The notes: generated by a model from the sequence alone, not told the origin. A stretch of 64,000 nucleotides of DNA from Paranoxybacillus vitaminiphilus (GCF_003259935.1 NZ_QLMH01000002.1:310001-374000); one strand, 5' to 3'. Counted from the first letter of the stretch, positions 26,810 to 38,021 are shown. Translations and numbers: made by a program.

Positions 26810-28006
26810 TCAATCCATATATAATGCCGCTAAAAAAAGGCCGAGACTGTCTTTGTAGATGTCATCCAATTGCTCAATTGGCAGCGGGTTGATTCCTTCT
26901 CCTAACTCGACCGTATATCCTTGCCGTTTTTGCGTATAAATGAACCAATCACGATACCCGGCATGGCTGTCAATATAACGCACTGCCTTATATCCGCTTA
27001 CTCTAGAAAATTCATTGACGGTTTGTTGAGATTCAGCAGGTTCTAATCCTTCATATCCCCAATAAAATTCCTTTCCTTGCGTGTGAAATGCTAAAATCTT
27101 TGAAAAATTACTTTCCTCTGTCAGGTGAGCCATCGCTATCGTTTCCGGTTCTGTCAATGGCGCAAAGCCGGGAAAATCACGCGGAGCCGGCGCTTTTGGA
27201 AGTTTGCGTTCTTTTTCTACTTCCCACTTCGCTGGAAATTGATTATTTAAATCAATGCCGCGAATGTTCGCTTTCCAATTCGAAAAATCTAGACTGCCAT
27301 TATTTATGCGAATCACTTCACTTCGATAAGGCTCCTCCTCAGGCGGTCCATTTACCACAAGGTTTACACCATCGGGATTGACCATCGGCACAATCGATAA
27401 TGTAATACGATTATAAAACGATAATATATCATGGCCATTTAACACCTGACCATTTGTCAACGCCAGCAAATACTCATTCACAAACATCATAAGGACGGCC
27501 GATGTAATCCATTCGTTCGCATGAAAGGAACCGTTCATATGAACTTGTTTTGCCCCTTTGCCGATTTTCATTTCGTATAAAGGCAGGCCGAGCACACTTT
27601 TTCCAATCTCACGTTTTTTGATAAATGGATAATATTGACACAGCTTATCCAGCTCCTTTTCCATCGCCGCAAAATCATAGTTTCTTTTCCCATTCACAAC
27701 CGGCTGGACCATTCGTTTCGGAATATTGAGCTGTTGACAAGCTGATATATCATCTTCATATAGGTGTGGATTTGCTCGTTTAAAAGCTTCAAACGGTATC
27801 GAAAGCGATTTTGCGATATGTTCCAACGCATCAGGAGTTTGGATGTTCTGTTTAAACGTTTCATAACCGGGAATGTTGACCGTTTCACCTTGCTCCAATT
27901 GATTGGATGACAGATGTGGATTTGCATCAACCAGCAACTCATAAGGAACGGCAAACCACCGACTGTACATCGATAATGTATCTTTCAAACATGCCGTTAT
28001 TTTCAA
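26810..28006 (-). CDS. yqgT: Gamma-D-glutamyl-L-diamino acid endopeptidase (M14) with LysM domains, YqgT
   Basis: 398 residues from a TTG start with GAGGAGGG upstream. Two N-terminal LysM-like units (~1-95, each ending in a VNIPGYE/LNIPKR strand) bind peptidoglycan. An M14 zinc carboxypeptidase domain follows: HMNGSFHANEW with zinc ligands HxxE near 160, MVNPDGVNLV, and the catalytic Glu in GYTVELGEG. Relatives cleave the gamma-D-Glu to meso-diaminopimelate bond in muropeptides. No signal peptide is visible, so it may act on recycled peptides or in the spore. Confidence 0.9.
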   Translation of the reverse strand: MKITACLKDTLSMYSRWFAVPYELLVDANPHLSSNQLEQGETVNIPGYETFKQNIQTPDALEHIAKSLSIPFEAFKRANPHLYEDDISACQQLNIPKRMVQPVVNGKRNYDFAAMEKELDKLCQYYPFIKKREIGKSVLGLPLYEMKIGKGAKQVHMNGSFHANEWITSAVLMMFVNEYLLALTNGQVLNGHDILSFYNRITLSIVPMVNPDGVNLVVNGPPEEEPYRSEVIRINNGSLDFSNWKANIRGIDLNNQFPAKWEVEKERKLPKAPAPRDFPGFAPLTEPETIAMAHLTEESNFSKILAFHTQGKEFYWGYEGLEPAESQQTVNEFSRVSGYKAVRYIDSHAGYRDWFIYTQKRQGYTVELGEGINPLPIEQLDDIYKDSLGLFLAALYMD

Positions 28007-28145
28007 ATCTTTCTTTCCCTCCTCTCCATCTTATTTTCATCGTATGAAAAAATGCTTGGGAACATGAATATAGACAGCAATCAGATAACATAAAGAAGTA
28101 AAAAGTTTTTTACAAAAAAGCAGCCGTCCTTCGTTTTCCCAAAAG

Positions 28146-28184
28146 TAAAAAGCTTCGGTTCAAAGTCCGAAGCTTTTTACTTTA
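28146..28184. terminator. Bidirectional terminator after ltaS-type gene
   Basis: GTAAAAAGCTTCGG and CCGAAGCTTTTTAC form a 14-bp stem immediately after the stop of the minus-strand gene. Confidence 0.88.
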
Positions 28185-30054
28185 TCTTTTTGATTTTATT
28201 GTCGTAAAAACGGAGCAAGTCACCGTATATGATTTTATCCGAGTAATCAAGCTCTTGTTTTGCTTTTTCCATATACGGTTCACAATGAGAAATGTCCGTT
28301 TTTAAACCTGTTTTCTTATCATAACATACGTTTTCTTTAAAGACATAATCTTTTGTGACAAAGCTGCCGTCGCGCAATACAGCAAAATCCATTTTATCTT
28401 TGGAGAATAAATCCTGTCCAAAGTGTATGTCATTTTTTGTATCGATACCTAATAAATGAAGAAGCGTTGGCTTCACATCAATTTGACCGGACACTTTAGA
28501 AATCACTTTTGGATGTTTATCCGTCACGCCTGGAATGTGAATAATAAACGGTACACGCTGCAGCTGCACATGATCAAACGGCGTAATTTCTTCCTTCCCT
28601 AAATACTGCGCCATTGCTTTGTTATGGTTTTCAGAAATTCCGTAATGGTCACCATATAAAATAATGATGGAGTTTTCATACAATCCTTCTTTTTTCAATC
28701 CTTCAATGAACGTCTTTAACGATTCGTCCATATATCGAACCGTTGGGAAATAACGGTTTAGTGTACGGCTGTTTGATGTATATTCAGGAACCATTTTATC
28801 TTCTTCCCCTAGCTCAAACGGGAAATGGTTCGTTAACGTAATAAATTTTGCATAAAACGGCTGAGGCAGCGTTTTTAAATACGGAATGGATTGTTCAAAG
28901 AAATCCTTATCTTTTAATCCCCAACCAACAGAATTTTCCTCATTCACATTAAAATATTCTTGAGAGAAATAGTTGTCATACCCCAATGATTGATACATAA
29001 TGTCGCGGTTCCAGAAGCTTTTGTTATTTGCATGGAATACCGCTGAATAGTAGCCATGCTTTTTCAAAATTTCCGGTGTTGCCATATACTCATTTGTCGC
29101 ATGAGTGAAAAATACCGCGCCCCGTCCTAACGGATATAATGAGTTTTCAATTAAAAACTCGGCATCGGACGTTTTTCCCTGCCCGGTTTGGTGGTAGAAA
29201 TTATCAAAATAATAACTTTGTTTAATAAAATCGTTTAAAAACGGTGTAATTTCTTGTCCATTAACCGTGTTGTTAATGACAAAGCTTTGCAGCGATTCCA
29301 TAGAAACGATAATGACATTGCGATTTTTTGCGATACCGAACAACTCTTTCTCTGGCGCTTTCTCGTTTGCTCGAATATAGTTTTCGATATCAGCAAGTTC
29401 GCTGCTGTCTGCCAATGCCCGCTGCGCTTTTGATTTTGACTGAAGCAATATATCGTAAATGTGATAGTTGTATGTGCCGATGTTTTTCACGAGCATTTCG
29501 CGGTCGAACGTTCTCGTTAACAATTCAGGACGCTCTGTTTCCGCTAATCCCAAATTGAATAATGCGATGGCAGCAACGATAAAATAGTAAGCGCGGCGCT
29601 CTTTTTTCGTTACAGGTTCAAACTGTACAAGCGCTGATTTTTTTCGAACAAGCCACATCAACAGCACCACATCTGCAAACATCATTAAATCCGTAAAACG
29701 GAAAAGCTCAAATACGCTGTTCCCCAAATCTCCCATATTGCTCGTTTGGAACAATACAGGAAGCGTGATAAAGTCGTTAAAGAAGCGATAGAACATGACG
29801 TTCGCATATAGTACAAACGATGTAAGAAAGCTTGTGATAATCATATAACGGTTGCGTGCTTTCTCCTTCATGAAGAACGAAAAACCGAACACGAAAAGCA
29901 AGAAACTTAGCGGATTAATAAACAAAATAAACTCTTGCTTCCATGATTCGATTTCTATATCAAAGCAAGTCTTATAGACAATATAAGTTTTAATCCAAAG
30001 CAAAATCGTCGCGATTAGTACGAAACGATATTTGCCGGGAGATACGTTTCTCAT
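28177..30054 (-). CDS. yqgS: Lipoteichoic acid synthase family protein (YqgS-type)
   Basis: 625 residues: five N-terminal transmembrane helices (~10-180) and an extracellular sulfatase-fold domain. [14 protein letters not shown] supplies the first metal ligand and [10 protein letters not shown] the nucleophilic Thr. ILYGDHYG and [13 protein letters not shown] are typical LtaS stretches. It polymerises glycerol phosphate from phosphatidylglycerol on a lipid anchor. In B. subtilis YqgS is one of several LtaS paralogues; this copy is assigned by synteny. ATG with GGAGGG upstream. Confidence 0.92.
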   Translation of the reverse strand: MRNVSPGKYRFVLIATILLWIKTYIVYKTCFDIEIESWKQEFILFINPLSFLLFVFGFSFFMKEKARNRYMIITSFLTSFVLYANVMFYRFFNDFITLPVLFQTSNMGDLGNSVFELFRFTDLMMFADVVLLMWLVRKKSALVQFEPVTKKERRAYYFIVAAIALFNLGLAETERPELLTRTFDREMLVKNIGTYNYHIYDILLQSKSKAQRALADSSELADIENYIRANEKAPEKELFGIAKNRNVIIVSMESLQSFVINNTVNGQEITPFLNDFIKQSYYFDNFYHQTGQGKTSDAEFLIENSLYPLGRGAVFFTHATNEYMATPEILKKHGYYSAVFHANNKSFWNRDIMYQSLGYDNYFSQEYFNVNEENSVGWGLKDKDFFEQSIPYLKTLPQPFYAKFITLTNHFPFELGEEDKMVPEYTSNSRTLNRYFPTVRYMDESLKTFIEGLKKEGLYENSIIILYGDHYGISENHNKAMAQYLGKEEITPFDHVQLQRVPFIIHIPGVTDKHPKVISKVSGQIDVKPTLLHLLGIDTKNDIHFGQDLFSKDKMDFAVLRDGSFVTKDYVFKENVCYDKKTGLKTDISHCEPYMEKAKQELDYSDKIIYGDLLRFYDNKIKKIK

Positions 30055-30279
30055 TTTATTTAAACCCTCCTTTATTCAAGAAGCGCCATATTCACTGCAA
30101 CATTCAAATGGAATTGTTTGGATAATATTTACATAAATAGGTTTCTATCGAAGTAACCAACATCAATCTTAATACTTTTTTAACAAAAAAGCAATTCTTT
30201 TTCAAAGATAGGACATTAGAATAGTAATGTTGTAGAGATATTAAAGTTGTACACGTTTTATAGACGAATTAGACTAAAA

Positions 30280-30338
30280 AAAGTTACAAAAAAGAAAGGA
30301 GTCAATATAAAAATTATATTGTCTCCCTTTATTGCTGC
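30280..30338 (-). terminator. Terminator after glcK
   Basis: AAAGGGAGACAATATAA and TTATATTGACTCCTTT pair closely, followed on the minus strand by CTTTTTT. The rest of 30055-30280 is AT-rich, contains no gene, and should hold the promoter of the LtaS-type gene. Confidence 0.8.
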
Positions 30339-30342
30339 ATAT

Positions 30343-31320
30343 TTACTGTGCAAATTTATTTTTTGCCAGCCATGCCCCGCCAATCACTCCTGCGTCATTA
30401 CCTAACGTTGCCATCGTAATGTGAACGCCCTCAGCGACACGCGGAAACGCAAAACGCTTTACATAGCCGCTGACTTTCTCGGCTAACATGTTTCCTGCTT
30501 TTGATACGCCGCCGCCAATCACAATTTTTTCCGGGTTTAAACCGTTAGCCAAATTGGCTAATGCTAAACCAAGATGAAAAGTGACATAGTCGATGATCTC
30601 CAATGCTAATGCATCGTTGGTTTTGGCTGCATCAAATACATCTTTCGCAGTAATCTTTCCGGTCTCTTCGTAAATTTGTCTTAAAACGCTTGCGGTGTCC
30701 GTGCTTGCTAATTTTTCTTTCGTCATTCTAACAATCCCTGTAGCTGAGGCAATTGTCTCTAAACAACCTGTTTTGCCGCAATTGCAAGGTGCGCCGCCTT
30801 CTGGAATCGAGGTAATGTGTCCGATTTCTCCTCCGGCACCGTTTACACCGTGGACAATTTCTCCATTGGCAATAATTCCCCCGCCAACTCCTGTGCCGAG
30901 CGTGACACATATTAAGTCTTTCGCACCTTCGCCTGCGCCTTTCCACATTTCGCCGATTGCTGCAATATTGGCATCATTGTCAATCACGGCAGGAAGCGAC
31001 GTTTCCGCTTCTAACAAATCTTTGATAGGATAATTTTTCCACCCTAAATTAATCGCTTCATACACTAATCCAGTTGTCATTTGAACGGGGCCTGGTGCGC
31101 CCATACCAATGCCAAGCAGCTTACTCTTTGGCTCGTTAAGTTCTTTTAATTTTTGCTCAATCGATTGGGCAATATCCGCTGTAATATTTTTTCCCTGATC
31201 AGAAATATCTGTAGGAATTTCCCATTTATGTATGATCTCCCCATACATATCGACGAATGCCATCTTAATCGTCGTTCCGCCTAAATCAACACCAACTAAC
31301 CATTTTTCTGTCATATTCAT
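30343..31320 (-). CDS. glcK: Glucokinase (ROK family)
   Basis: 325 residues. ATP-binding [13 protein letters not shown] at the N-terminus, the glucose-contact [13 protein letters not shown], the ROK zinc motif [14 protein letters not shown] (~177-190) and [10 protein letters not shown] near the C-terminus are present. It phosphorylates glucose to glucose-6-phosphate. It directly follows yqgQ with 1 bp between, matching the B. subtilis yqgQ-glcK operon. An in-frame ATG 6 nt later (31314) is an alternative start. Confidence 0.95.
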   Translation of the reverse strand: MNMTEKWLVGVDLGGTTIKMAFVDMYGEIIHKWEIPTDISDQGKNITADIAQSIEQKLKELNEPKSKLLGIGMGAPGPVQMTTGLVYEAINLGWKNYPIKDLLEAETSLPAVIDNDANIAAIGEMWKGAGEGAKDLICVTLGTGVGGGIIANGEIVHGVNGAGGEIGHITSIPEGGAPCNCGKTGCLETIASATGIVRMTKEKLASTDTASVLRQIYEETGKITAKDVFDAAKTNDALALEIIDYVTFHLGLALANLANGLNPEKIVIGGGVSKAGNMLAEKVSGYVKRFAFPRVAEGVHITMATLGNDAGVIGGAWLAKNKFAQ

Positions 31321-31321
31321 T

Positions 31322-31561
31322 TCATCCTTTAACTCTCTTTATCTTTTTTCTCTCTTTTTTCTCTCTTTTTTCCCGCTCCAATTGCGCTTCATGCCGCAGC
31401 AACAAAATGGCCATTTGATACTCTTTTACATCAATCAATTGTGATTGATACAGCTCTTTAATTTCCTCTTCCATCAGCTCCAAATCGGCTAAACGATCGC
31501 CGACATAAATAATTGTACCATATTTTTTTAACAGCTGCTGAACATCATAAATCGTTTTCAT
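31322..31561 (-). CDS. yqgQ: YqgQ family (DUF910) small protein
   Basis: 79 residues from ATG 31561 (GGTGGAAAT upstream); the frame is open further but the upstream part is a hydrophobic run with no ribosome site. [22 protein letters not shown] and [13 protein letters not shown] match YqgQ. The C-terminus is a long basic tail. It is co-transcribed with glcK; function unknown. Confidence 0.9.
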   Translation of the reverse strand: MKTIYDVQQLLKKYGTIIYVGDRLADLELMEEEIKELYQSQLIDVKEYQMAILLLRHEAQLEREKREKKERKKIKRVKG

Positions 31562-31693
31562 ATTTCCACCTATGCTATCGCTTATTGCATATATTTTTTC
31601 ATACACGCACACTATAAAGTATATAGGAAACAATATGATCGTCAATAATAATCGAGCAAAAGAAAAAAGAGTGCCAACAATGAACACTCTCTG

Positions 31694-33166
31694 TTAACGA
31701 TCGGGATCTTTCGGATGTAAAATCGTCGGCCGCCGGTTCTTTAGCGGAATCGGTGAGCGGATAAATATATCGCGCATCGCCCGGTAAGAGAAGGGAATAA
31801 ACGGCCATAAATACGGAATATGAAACGATTTCATGCGCGCAAGCATAATTACCCATAACGTAATGCCGATGATATAACCGTACAATCCAAAGGAAGCGGT
31901 CGCTATTAATAAAGCAAAGCGGACTAACCGGTTGGCCAGCCCCAGCTCATAACTTGGTGTTGCAAACGTGCCAATGGTCGCGATGGAAAAATAAAGAATC
32001 ACTTCATTCGAAAATAATCCGACTTCAACCGCGACTCCGCCAATCATTAATGCAGCCACTAAGCCCAAAGCGGTTGCAAGCGAAGAAGGCGTATGAATGG
32101 CCGCCATTCGCAGCATATCAATCCCAACCTCAATAATGAATAATTGGGCAAACAGCGGAATATCTCCCATTTTCATATTTGTAAGAAACGATAGAAAACG
32201 GGGCGATAATTCAGGATTGGTGACTAATAAATACCAAAGCGGCAGAAAAAAAATCGACGCCCACACCGCCAAAAAGCGAATCAATCGTAAATATGCCCCG
32301 ACAATTGGTTTGTTGCGGTACTCTTCAGCATGCTGTAAATGATGCCAAAAGGTTGCCGGTGCAATTAAAACGCTTGGCGAACCGTCTACCATCACTAATA
32401 CATGTCCTTCATACAAATGTGCGGCTGCTGTATCCGGCCGCTCTGTATACCGGACGATTGGATAAGGGTTCCAATGCCTTCCGGAAATAAACTCATCAAT
32501 CGTTTTCTCCGCCATCGGCAAACCGTCCGTATCGATTTTTTTTATCGACTCCTTCACTTTTTTGACCATTTCCGGATCAGCAATATCTTCAATATAACAA
32601 ATACAAATATCTGTTTTAGAACGTCTTCCTACTTGCATATACTCCATTCGTAAAGAACGGTCACGGATACGCCGCCGCGTTAATGCTGTATTAAACACAA
32701 TGGTTTCAACAAACCCGTCGCGCGCTCCGCGGACAACCCGCTCCATATCCGGTTCCTGCGGTCCTCTCACAGGATATGTACGCGCATCAATTAAAATCGC
32801 ATACTCCACGCCGTCCATTAATAATACGGTCGGTCCCGCCAGCACCCCATCAACAATTCGCTCTAAATCGTTTGTTTTCTCTAGTTCAACATAAGGAACA
32901 TATGTTTTTAATAATTTTTCCAGCGGCTCTGACTGTAAAACCGTTTCATCAAGAGCAGCTAGAAATCTCATGATATAATGCAAAATATCATCTTTGACAA
33001 AACCGTCAATCATAAAAAAAGCCATCGCGCGGCCTGCATACTCTACATCTAAATAAATGACATCAAAGCTTTTTCCTACCCCTAATCGTTCTTTTAAATA
33101 TGCAACATTTTCGTCAAGATTCGCGGAAACAAGATGCTTGACTTCTTCATTTGCCACATGCTCCAC
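31694..33166 (-). CDS. Spore germination protein, GerA/SpoVAF family A-subunit
   Basis: 490 residues. A soluble N-terminal domain has FDVIYLDVEYAGRAMAFFMIDGFVKDD, as in SpoVAF. A C-terminal membrane domain (~285-450) has several helices and family stretches PFAQLFIIEVGIDMLRMAAIHTP-like and ATPSYELGLANRLVRF. GTG start; ribosome site weak. GerA-type A subunits form ion or nutrient-gated channels in the spore inner membrane. No B or C subunit lies beside it, so it is an orphan closest in pattern to SpoVAF. Confidence 0.85.
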   Translation of the reverse strand: MEHVANEEVKHLVSANLDENVAYLKERLGVGKSFDVIYLDVEYAGRAMAFFMIDGFVKDDILHYIMRFLAALDETVLQSEPLEKLLKTYVPYVELEKTNDLERIVDGVLAGPTVLLMDGVEYAILIDARTYPVRGPQEPDMERVVRGARDGFVETIVFNTALTRRRIRDRSLRMEYMQVGRRSKTDICICYIEDIADPEMVKKVKESIKKIDTDGLPMAEKTIDEFISGRHWNPYPIVRYTERPDTAAAHLYEGHVLVMVDGSPSVLIAPATFWHHLQHAEEYRNKPIVGAYLRLIRFLAVWASIFFLPLWYLLVTNPELSPRFLSFLTNMKMGDIPLFAQLFIIEVGIDMLRMAAIHTPSSLATALGLVAALMIGGVAVEVGLFSNEVILYFSIATIGTFATPSYELGLANRLVRFALLIATASFGLYGYIIGITLWVIMLARMKSFHIPYLWPFIPFSYRAMRDIFIRSPIPLKNRRPTILHPKDPDR

Positions 33167-33289
33167 CCGCCTATTAACAGCCGTTTTTATCCCCCATCAT
33201 TGCCAAATAAAAATCGTTTCATACATATTTTTTCTGTTGCGCTCATACATTTGTTAGTAACTTGTCCAAAATGCAGATGGGGGAATAAA

Positions 33290-34159
33290 ATGAAGCGGAT
33301 AAGCCAACTTTCTATGTTGATCATTTTGTTTGTCTTGCTCTACTTTTTGTTGCCTTTTTCAAAGGAACCGCCTGCAAGAGAAAGCATGATCTTTTTTCCT
33401 CTTGACCCAAATGTAACATTCACAAAAGCGCATACCCGCCTTGTCCTGGAGCCAAAAAAGAAAAACAACGAATATGTCTTGCGCTGGCATACAACGTCCA
33501 GTCTTGACCGTAAAGTATACTTGCGCCAAGACATATCATTGATTTTTGCCGACGGACGTTTACTTGGAACATTATCGAAATGGAAAGAGAACAGTCAAAC
33601 GCTGCTGCAGGAAAAGACAGTAACAGAGAAAAATAGCCGATTGTTTCAAGCGATTTCTTTTCATTACGGGGAAATCCATGACGGAGAGGATATCCGCAGC
33701 AGTCAAAAAATGAGCGGAGATTATCTATATGTCATTGATTCAGCTTACAGTCCTTTGATGTCCTTTCGCCAGGCAAAAACAACGGAACAAAAAAAATGGG
33801 AAAACGTATTGAAGCAAACAACTAGACAGTTTCTTGACTATAAAACAAAACAGTTAGCCAACCATTTTTCGATTCGGGAAAAAAACTACTACTACCTCTA
33901 TTTGCCGGAATTAATGGTTTATAATGAACAGCCGTTCCCAGACTTGTCAATGGAAAAAACCCAGAAAATAATCGGCAGCCTTTGGGAAGGGCTTTATAAA
34001 AATTATTTCCTGGGCATTAAAAAGAAAAACGGAACAATCGTTTCCCCTATCGGAAGCACGATGCCTGTTATTTTTATCAGTAAAGATTATACTTATCTTA
34101 TTGTACTTTTTGAAACAAGAGACGGGGAACAAATACAGCTTATTCAGCAAATCTCTTAA
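33290..34159 (+). CDS. Exported or membrane-anchored protein of unknown function
   Basis: 289 residues from ATG 33290 (GGGGGAAT upstream); an earlier in-frame ATG at 33134 overlaps the divergent germination gene and lacks a site. One N-terminal hydrophobic helix (SMLIILFVLLYFLLPF) looks like an uncleaved anchor, then a soluble extracytoplasmic domain. No motif recognised. It is divergent from a spore germination gene, and its last 20 bp overlap the end of gluP. Confidence 0.75.
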   Translation: MKRISQLSMLIILFVLLYFLLPFSKEPPARESMIFFPLDPNVTFTKAHTRLVLEPKKKNNEYVLRWHTTSSLDRKVYLRQDISLIFADGRLLGTLSKWKENSQTLLQEKTVTEKNSRLFQAISFHYGEIHDGEDIRSSQKMSGDYLYVIDSAYSPLMSFRQAKTTEQKKWENVLKQTTRQFLDYKTKQLANHFSIREKNYYYLYLPELMVYNEQPFPDLSMEKTQKIIGSLWEGLYKNYFLGIKKKNGTIVSPIGSTMPVIFISKDYTYLIVLFETRDGEQIQLIQQIS

Positions 34160-35669
34160 TATCCGAAAGGAGCTGCTTATATTTTTCATTTTCCGGCTGC
34201 AAGCTGACCGCTGCTTCAGCTGCTTTTTCGGCATTGGCATATTCTTTTAAATCTAAATAGACAAGAGCTAAATTGTAAAATGCCTCATGAAAGCGAGGGT
34301 TTGTCTCAACAGCTGACAATAAATATTGTTTTGCCGTTGTGATATCCCCTCGTTTAATTTGTATGTAAGATAAAAGAAAATCCACTTCAGCCTTATACAT
34401 GCCGGCATCATCAATGCTTTTAAGCAAGCGATACGCCCGTTCATATCGTTCTTTTTCAATGTAGTGCTGTGCTAAGCCGATTGTTACTTTTACGTCTTCA
34501 CTCGAATGTTTTTGCAGCCCAGAGTAAATTCCAGAGATTAAAATCAAAGCAGCAAAAGCAAGAGAAGCAAGTTGCTTTGCAGCAAAACGATGTTTCGGCA
34601 AATGAACAATGCCTGCCGCCAAAAAGCCGCCGATAAGGCCGCCGATATGACCGGCATTATCAATCCCCGGAACAACAAATCCGAAAAGAAGATTGATGCC
34701 GATCACACTTAAAATATTCATCCCCATTGTGCGCATAAAAAGATGGCGATAAACGGTCCCAAAGTATAAAAGCGCGCCAAACAACCCAAAAATGGCACCG
34801 GAAGCTCCCGCAGAAACGGAAGAAGTAAATAGAAAGCTTGCAAGCGTTCCGAAAAATCCAGCAAATAAATAGATGATAAAAAAGCGAAAAGAGCCGTAAA
34901 GGCGTTCAACCGTTGTTCCTAAATAATACAACGCAAACGTATTCATTAATAAATGAAAGAAACCAATATGCAAAAACACCGGTGTTAAAAAGCGCCACCA
35001 TTCTCCTTGCTGAATGAGCGGATTAAATTTGGCTCCGTATTCGACGAGAACACGCGTGTTCGTACTGCCGCCCTTCCATTCAAGAAACAAAAACATGAGA
35101 ACTTGCGCCACAATAAATAAATACGTAAAGAATGGTTTTCCGTATTCAAACAACTGTTTTTCCTTTTCGTTCTGTTCTCTGGCGAGAAGCAAAGTTTTTT
35201 GCTTCAGCTGTTCAAGTTCATCATACGATTCATTTTCCAAAGCAAAAGCTGAAACTTCTATTTTCGTTGCTGTCATCTCACCGATCTTTTGTAAAGACTG
35301 TTCCACGTTTGCCTGATACAGCACAATCGTATGTAAAACCGTTTCATTTTTCCCGCCAAACGTTAAAGGCTTAGCAACAAGAAACTCCCAATCATCAACA
35401 GGAGGATACGTAGTGACATAAATATTTAAGACTCGAATCGAGCGCATAATATACCTTTTCCGCAGCTGCTCGACAACTCTTCCTGTATACTCGATATCGC
35501 GTTGCAGCCAGCTGCTCCAGTCCACGTCATAACGAACGATTCTTATAAGCGGAGCTGCTTTATGCTGAAACGATTCTAACCAAATCTCGTTTTGAAGCTC
35601 CGTTAATTTAATAATCCGATAATTTTGTTTGACGAAATGGTGAATTAAATGCCAATATAAAACGTTCAA
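34140..35669 (-). CDS. gluP: Rhomboid intramembrane serine protease with TPR tail (YqgP/GluP)
   Basis: 509 residues from a TTG at 35669 behind GGGAGAGG, which gives a length like B. subtilis GluP. A cytoplasmic N-terminal domain (~1-170) is followed by rhomboid helices: HIGFFHLLMNTFALYYLG, the nucleophile SAGASGAIFGLFGALL and the catalytic His in DNAGHIGGLIGGF. Two to three TPR-like repeats follow (EKERYERAYRLLKSI; HEAFYNLALVYLDLKEYANAEKA). GluP cleaves magnesium transporter MgtE in B. subtilis. It ends over the neighbouring convergent gene by 20 bp. Confidence 0.93.
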   Translation of the reverse strand: MNVLYWHLIHHFVKQNYRIIKLTELQNEIWLESFQHKAAPLIRIVRYDVDWSSWLQRDIEYTGRVVEQLRKRYIMRSIRVLNIYVTTYPPVDDWEFLVAKPLTFGGKNETVLHTIVLYQANVEQSLQKIGEMTATKIEVSAFALENESYDELEQLKQKTLLLAREQNEKEKQLFEYGKPFFTYLFIVAQVLMFLFLEWKGGSTNTRVLVEYGAKFNPLIQQGEWWRFLTPVFLHIGFFHLLMNTFALYYLGTTVERLYGSFRFFIIYLFAGFFGTLASFLFTSSVSAGASGAIFGLFGALLYFGTVYRHLFMRTMGMNILSVIGINLLFGFVVPGIDNAGHIGGLIGGFLAAGIVHLPKHRFAAKQLASLAFAALILISGIYSGLQKHSSEDVKVTIGLAQHYIEKERYERAYRLLKSIDDAGMYKAEVDFLLSYIQIKRGDITTAKQYLLSAVETNPRFHEAFYNLALVYLDLKEYANAEKAAEAAVSLQPENEKYKQLLSDIKRFAE

Positions 35670-35723
35670 TCTTTCCTCTCCCTTCCTTATTACAAAGAAA
35701 CCGTTGAAAATAAAGTGAAACTT

Positions 35724-35823
35724 CATCAGTGGGGGGTCTTCCCCCCCACTGATGTTAGTTGAACTTATCGCACTTCCAGCGTCCGTAAGACTCCCACCTG
35801 TAGAGGTGGGAGTCTTACGGACG
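35724..35823. mobile_element. IS200/IS605-like palindrome pair (PATE-type remnant)
   Basis: Two hairpins lie 25 bp apart. The left (35724-35754) is CATCAGTGGGGGG / CCCCCCCACTGATG. The right (35780-35823) is a perfect 20-bp stem with loop GTAG and the core ACTCCCACCT / AGGTGGGAGT. The latter is like the right-end hairpin of IS200/IS605-family elements in thermophilic bacilli. No transposase is present. It looks like a non-autonomous element or an excision scar. Confidence 0.6.
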
Positions 35824-36543
35824 ATTAGAACGGGACAAAGAGGAAGCCAATTCACTTACATCATGACATATTGCCAAAGGCTGATGTGCCGTAGTCGGCG
35901 GCTGCTTTCTCGTATTCAAATAAATCGCCTGCCATCCCGCCTCAAGTGCTCCCAACACATCAAGCTCCCATGAGTCTCCTATATATAATTTATACTTACT
36001 GTTTGGGGCGATTTTGTTGATTGCGTAATGAAAAATAGCTGGATTTGGTTTTTCTACCCGAAGCTCTTCAGAAACAATAACAAATTCATCTGAAAAAAAA
36101 CGTGTAAATTCAAGATAACGAACTTTATTTCGCTGTATCTCGCTCGTTCCGTTTGTAATAATCCCCATCTTAATGGACTGACGATATAAATCGTCTAAAA
36201 TTGGCTCAATTCCCTTCATCGGTACAACAAATTGACTAACAACACGGTCGAAATAATGGTGAAATTCATCTGACAAATCGGCATCCGCTTTTAAATTGAA
36301 AGCAAGCATCGTATCAAGAAAGCGTCGCCGCCGATATTCGATTCTTGTCAACCGCCTGTATTGATAATCGTGCCAATATAAATCACAAAACTTCTTGAAA
36401 GTAGAAAACCACGCTTCAAAGCTTATATCATATCCGTTTTTCTTAACAAAGACTAAAAAACAATGTTCAAGGGCTCTCTTAAATGTTTGCTCATAATCGA
36501 CAATCGTATCATCTAAATCAAAACAAATGACTTCCCAGTTCAT
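35815..36543 (-). CDS. HAD-superfamily hydrolase (YjjG/YfnB-like)
   Basis: 242 residues from ATG 36543. Motif I CFDLDDTIVDY at residues 6-16, motif II MGIITNGTSEIQRNK near 122, and motif III/IV KPNPAIFHYAI ... YIGDSWELDVLGA. The length and cap match pyrimidine or other nucleotide phosphatases of the YjjG group; the substrate is not certain. The stop codon TAA is supplied by the IS200/IS605-like hairpin, so the native C-terminus may have been changed by the insertion. Confidence 0.88.
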   Translation of the reverse strand: MNWEVICFDLDDTIVDYEQTFKRALEHCFLVFVKKNGYDISFEAWFSTFKKFCDLYWHDYQYRRLTRIEYRRRRFLDTMLAFNLKADADLSDEFHHYFDRVVSQFVVPMKGIEPILDDLYRQSIKMGIITNGTSEIQRNKVRYLEFTRFFSDEFVIVSEELRVEKPNPAIFHYAINKIAPNSKYKLYIGDSWELDVLGALEAGWQAIYLNTRKQPPTTAHQPLAICHDVSELASSLSRSNRP

Positions 36544-36573
36544 CAAAATCTTCCCAATGTAAGCTTTATTGTA

Positions 36574-36759
36574 TCACATTCTTTGAAATACTTGAGCATA
36601 AAATGCTTTACGCACAAACGGAATGTTCATTGCCAAAAAAATAAACGCCTTTTGTAAAAATTGATTTTTAAAAAACAGATTGATGAACTTATAACGATAG
36701 CGGTATAATACAAAGCCACCGATTGACAAAAAAACAATAGACATCATGCGGTTATACAT
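36574..36759 (-). CDS. yqgO: Small membrane protein, likely YqgO
   Basis: 61 residues from ATG 36759 (AAAGGAG 10 nt upstream); an ATG 9 nt earlier is too close to the site. A hydrophobic start (MMSIVFLSIGGFVLYRYRY) is followed by an amphipathic, basic tail (FINLFFKNQFLQKAFIFLAMNIPFVRKAF). Assignment to YqgO rests on size and position. Function unknown. Confidence 0.65.
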   Translation of the reverse strand: MYNRMMSIVFLSIGGFVLYRYRYKFINLFFKNQFLQKAFIFLAMNIPFVRKAFYAQVFQRM

Positions 36760-36836
36760 GTTTTTCATGCTCCTTTCATCGTTTATTGTTCTTTATTCTT
36801 TTCCCCAATCTGTTGATAAATTATTGAAAAATAAAA

Positions 36837-36900
36837 AAGGACTGGGAGCTGAGCTAAAAGTATCTGATATTGTGCGGTGATGTCTGACCCTTTTCTTTTA
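36837..36900. repeat. Dispersed palindromic repeat, copy d (degenerate)
   Basis: GGACTGGGAGCTGAGCTAAAAGTATCTGA followed by ATGTCTGACCC aligns with the other copies but the stem is eroded. Confidence 0.5.
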
Positions 36901-36919
36901 TACGAAAATGTCCCCCAAA

Positions 36920-36970
36920 AAGAAAACGGTCTGTGATTCGCCTAATCATTAAGCAAGTCACAGACCGATA
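36920..36970 (-). terminator. Terminator after ldh
   Basis: CGGTCTGTGA and TCACAGACCG are separated by ~20 nt and followed on the minus strand by TTTTCTTTTT. Confidence 0.8.
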
Positions 36971-37019
36971 CATTTTCATTCATCGTGTTGGCTAGTAAGT
37001 CATGGACGTTTCGCTTCAT

Positions 37020-37991
<972 letters not shown>

Positions 37992-38021
37992 TCACAGCTA
38001 GTTTCTGTTAATACAATTAGA

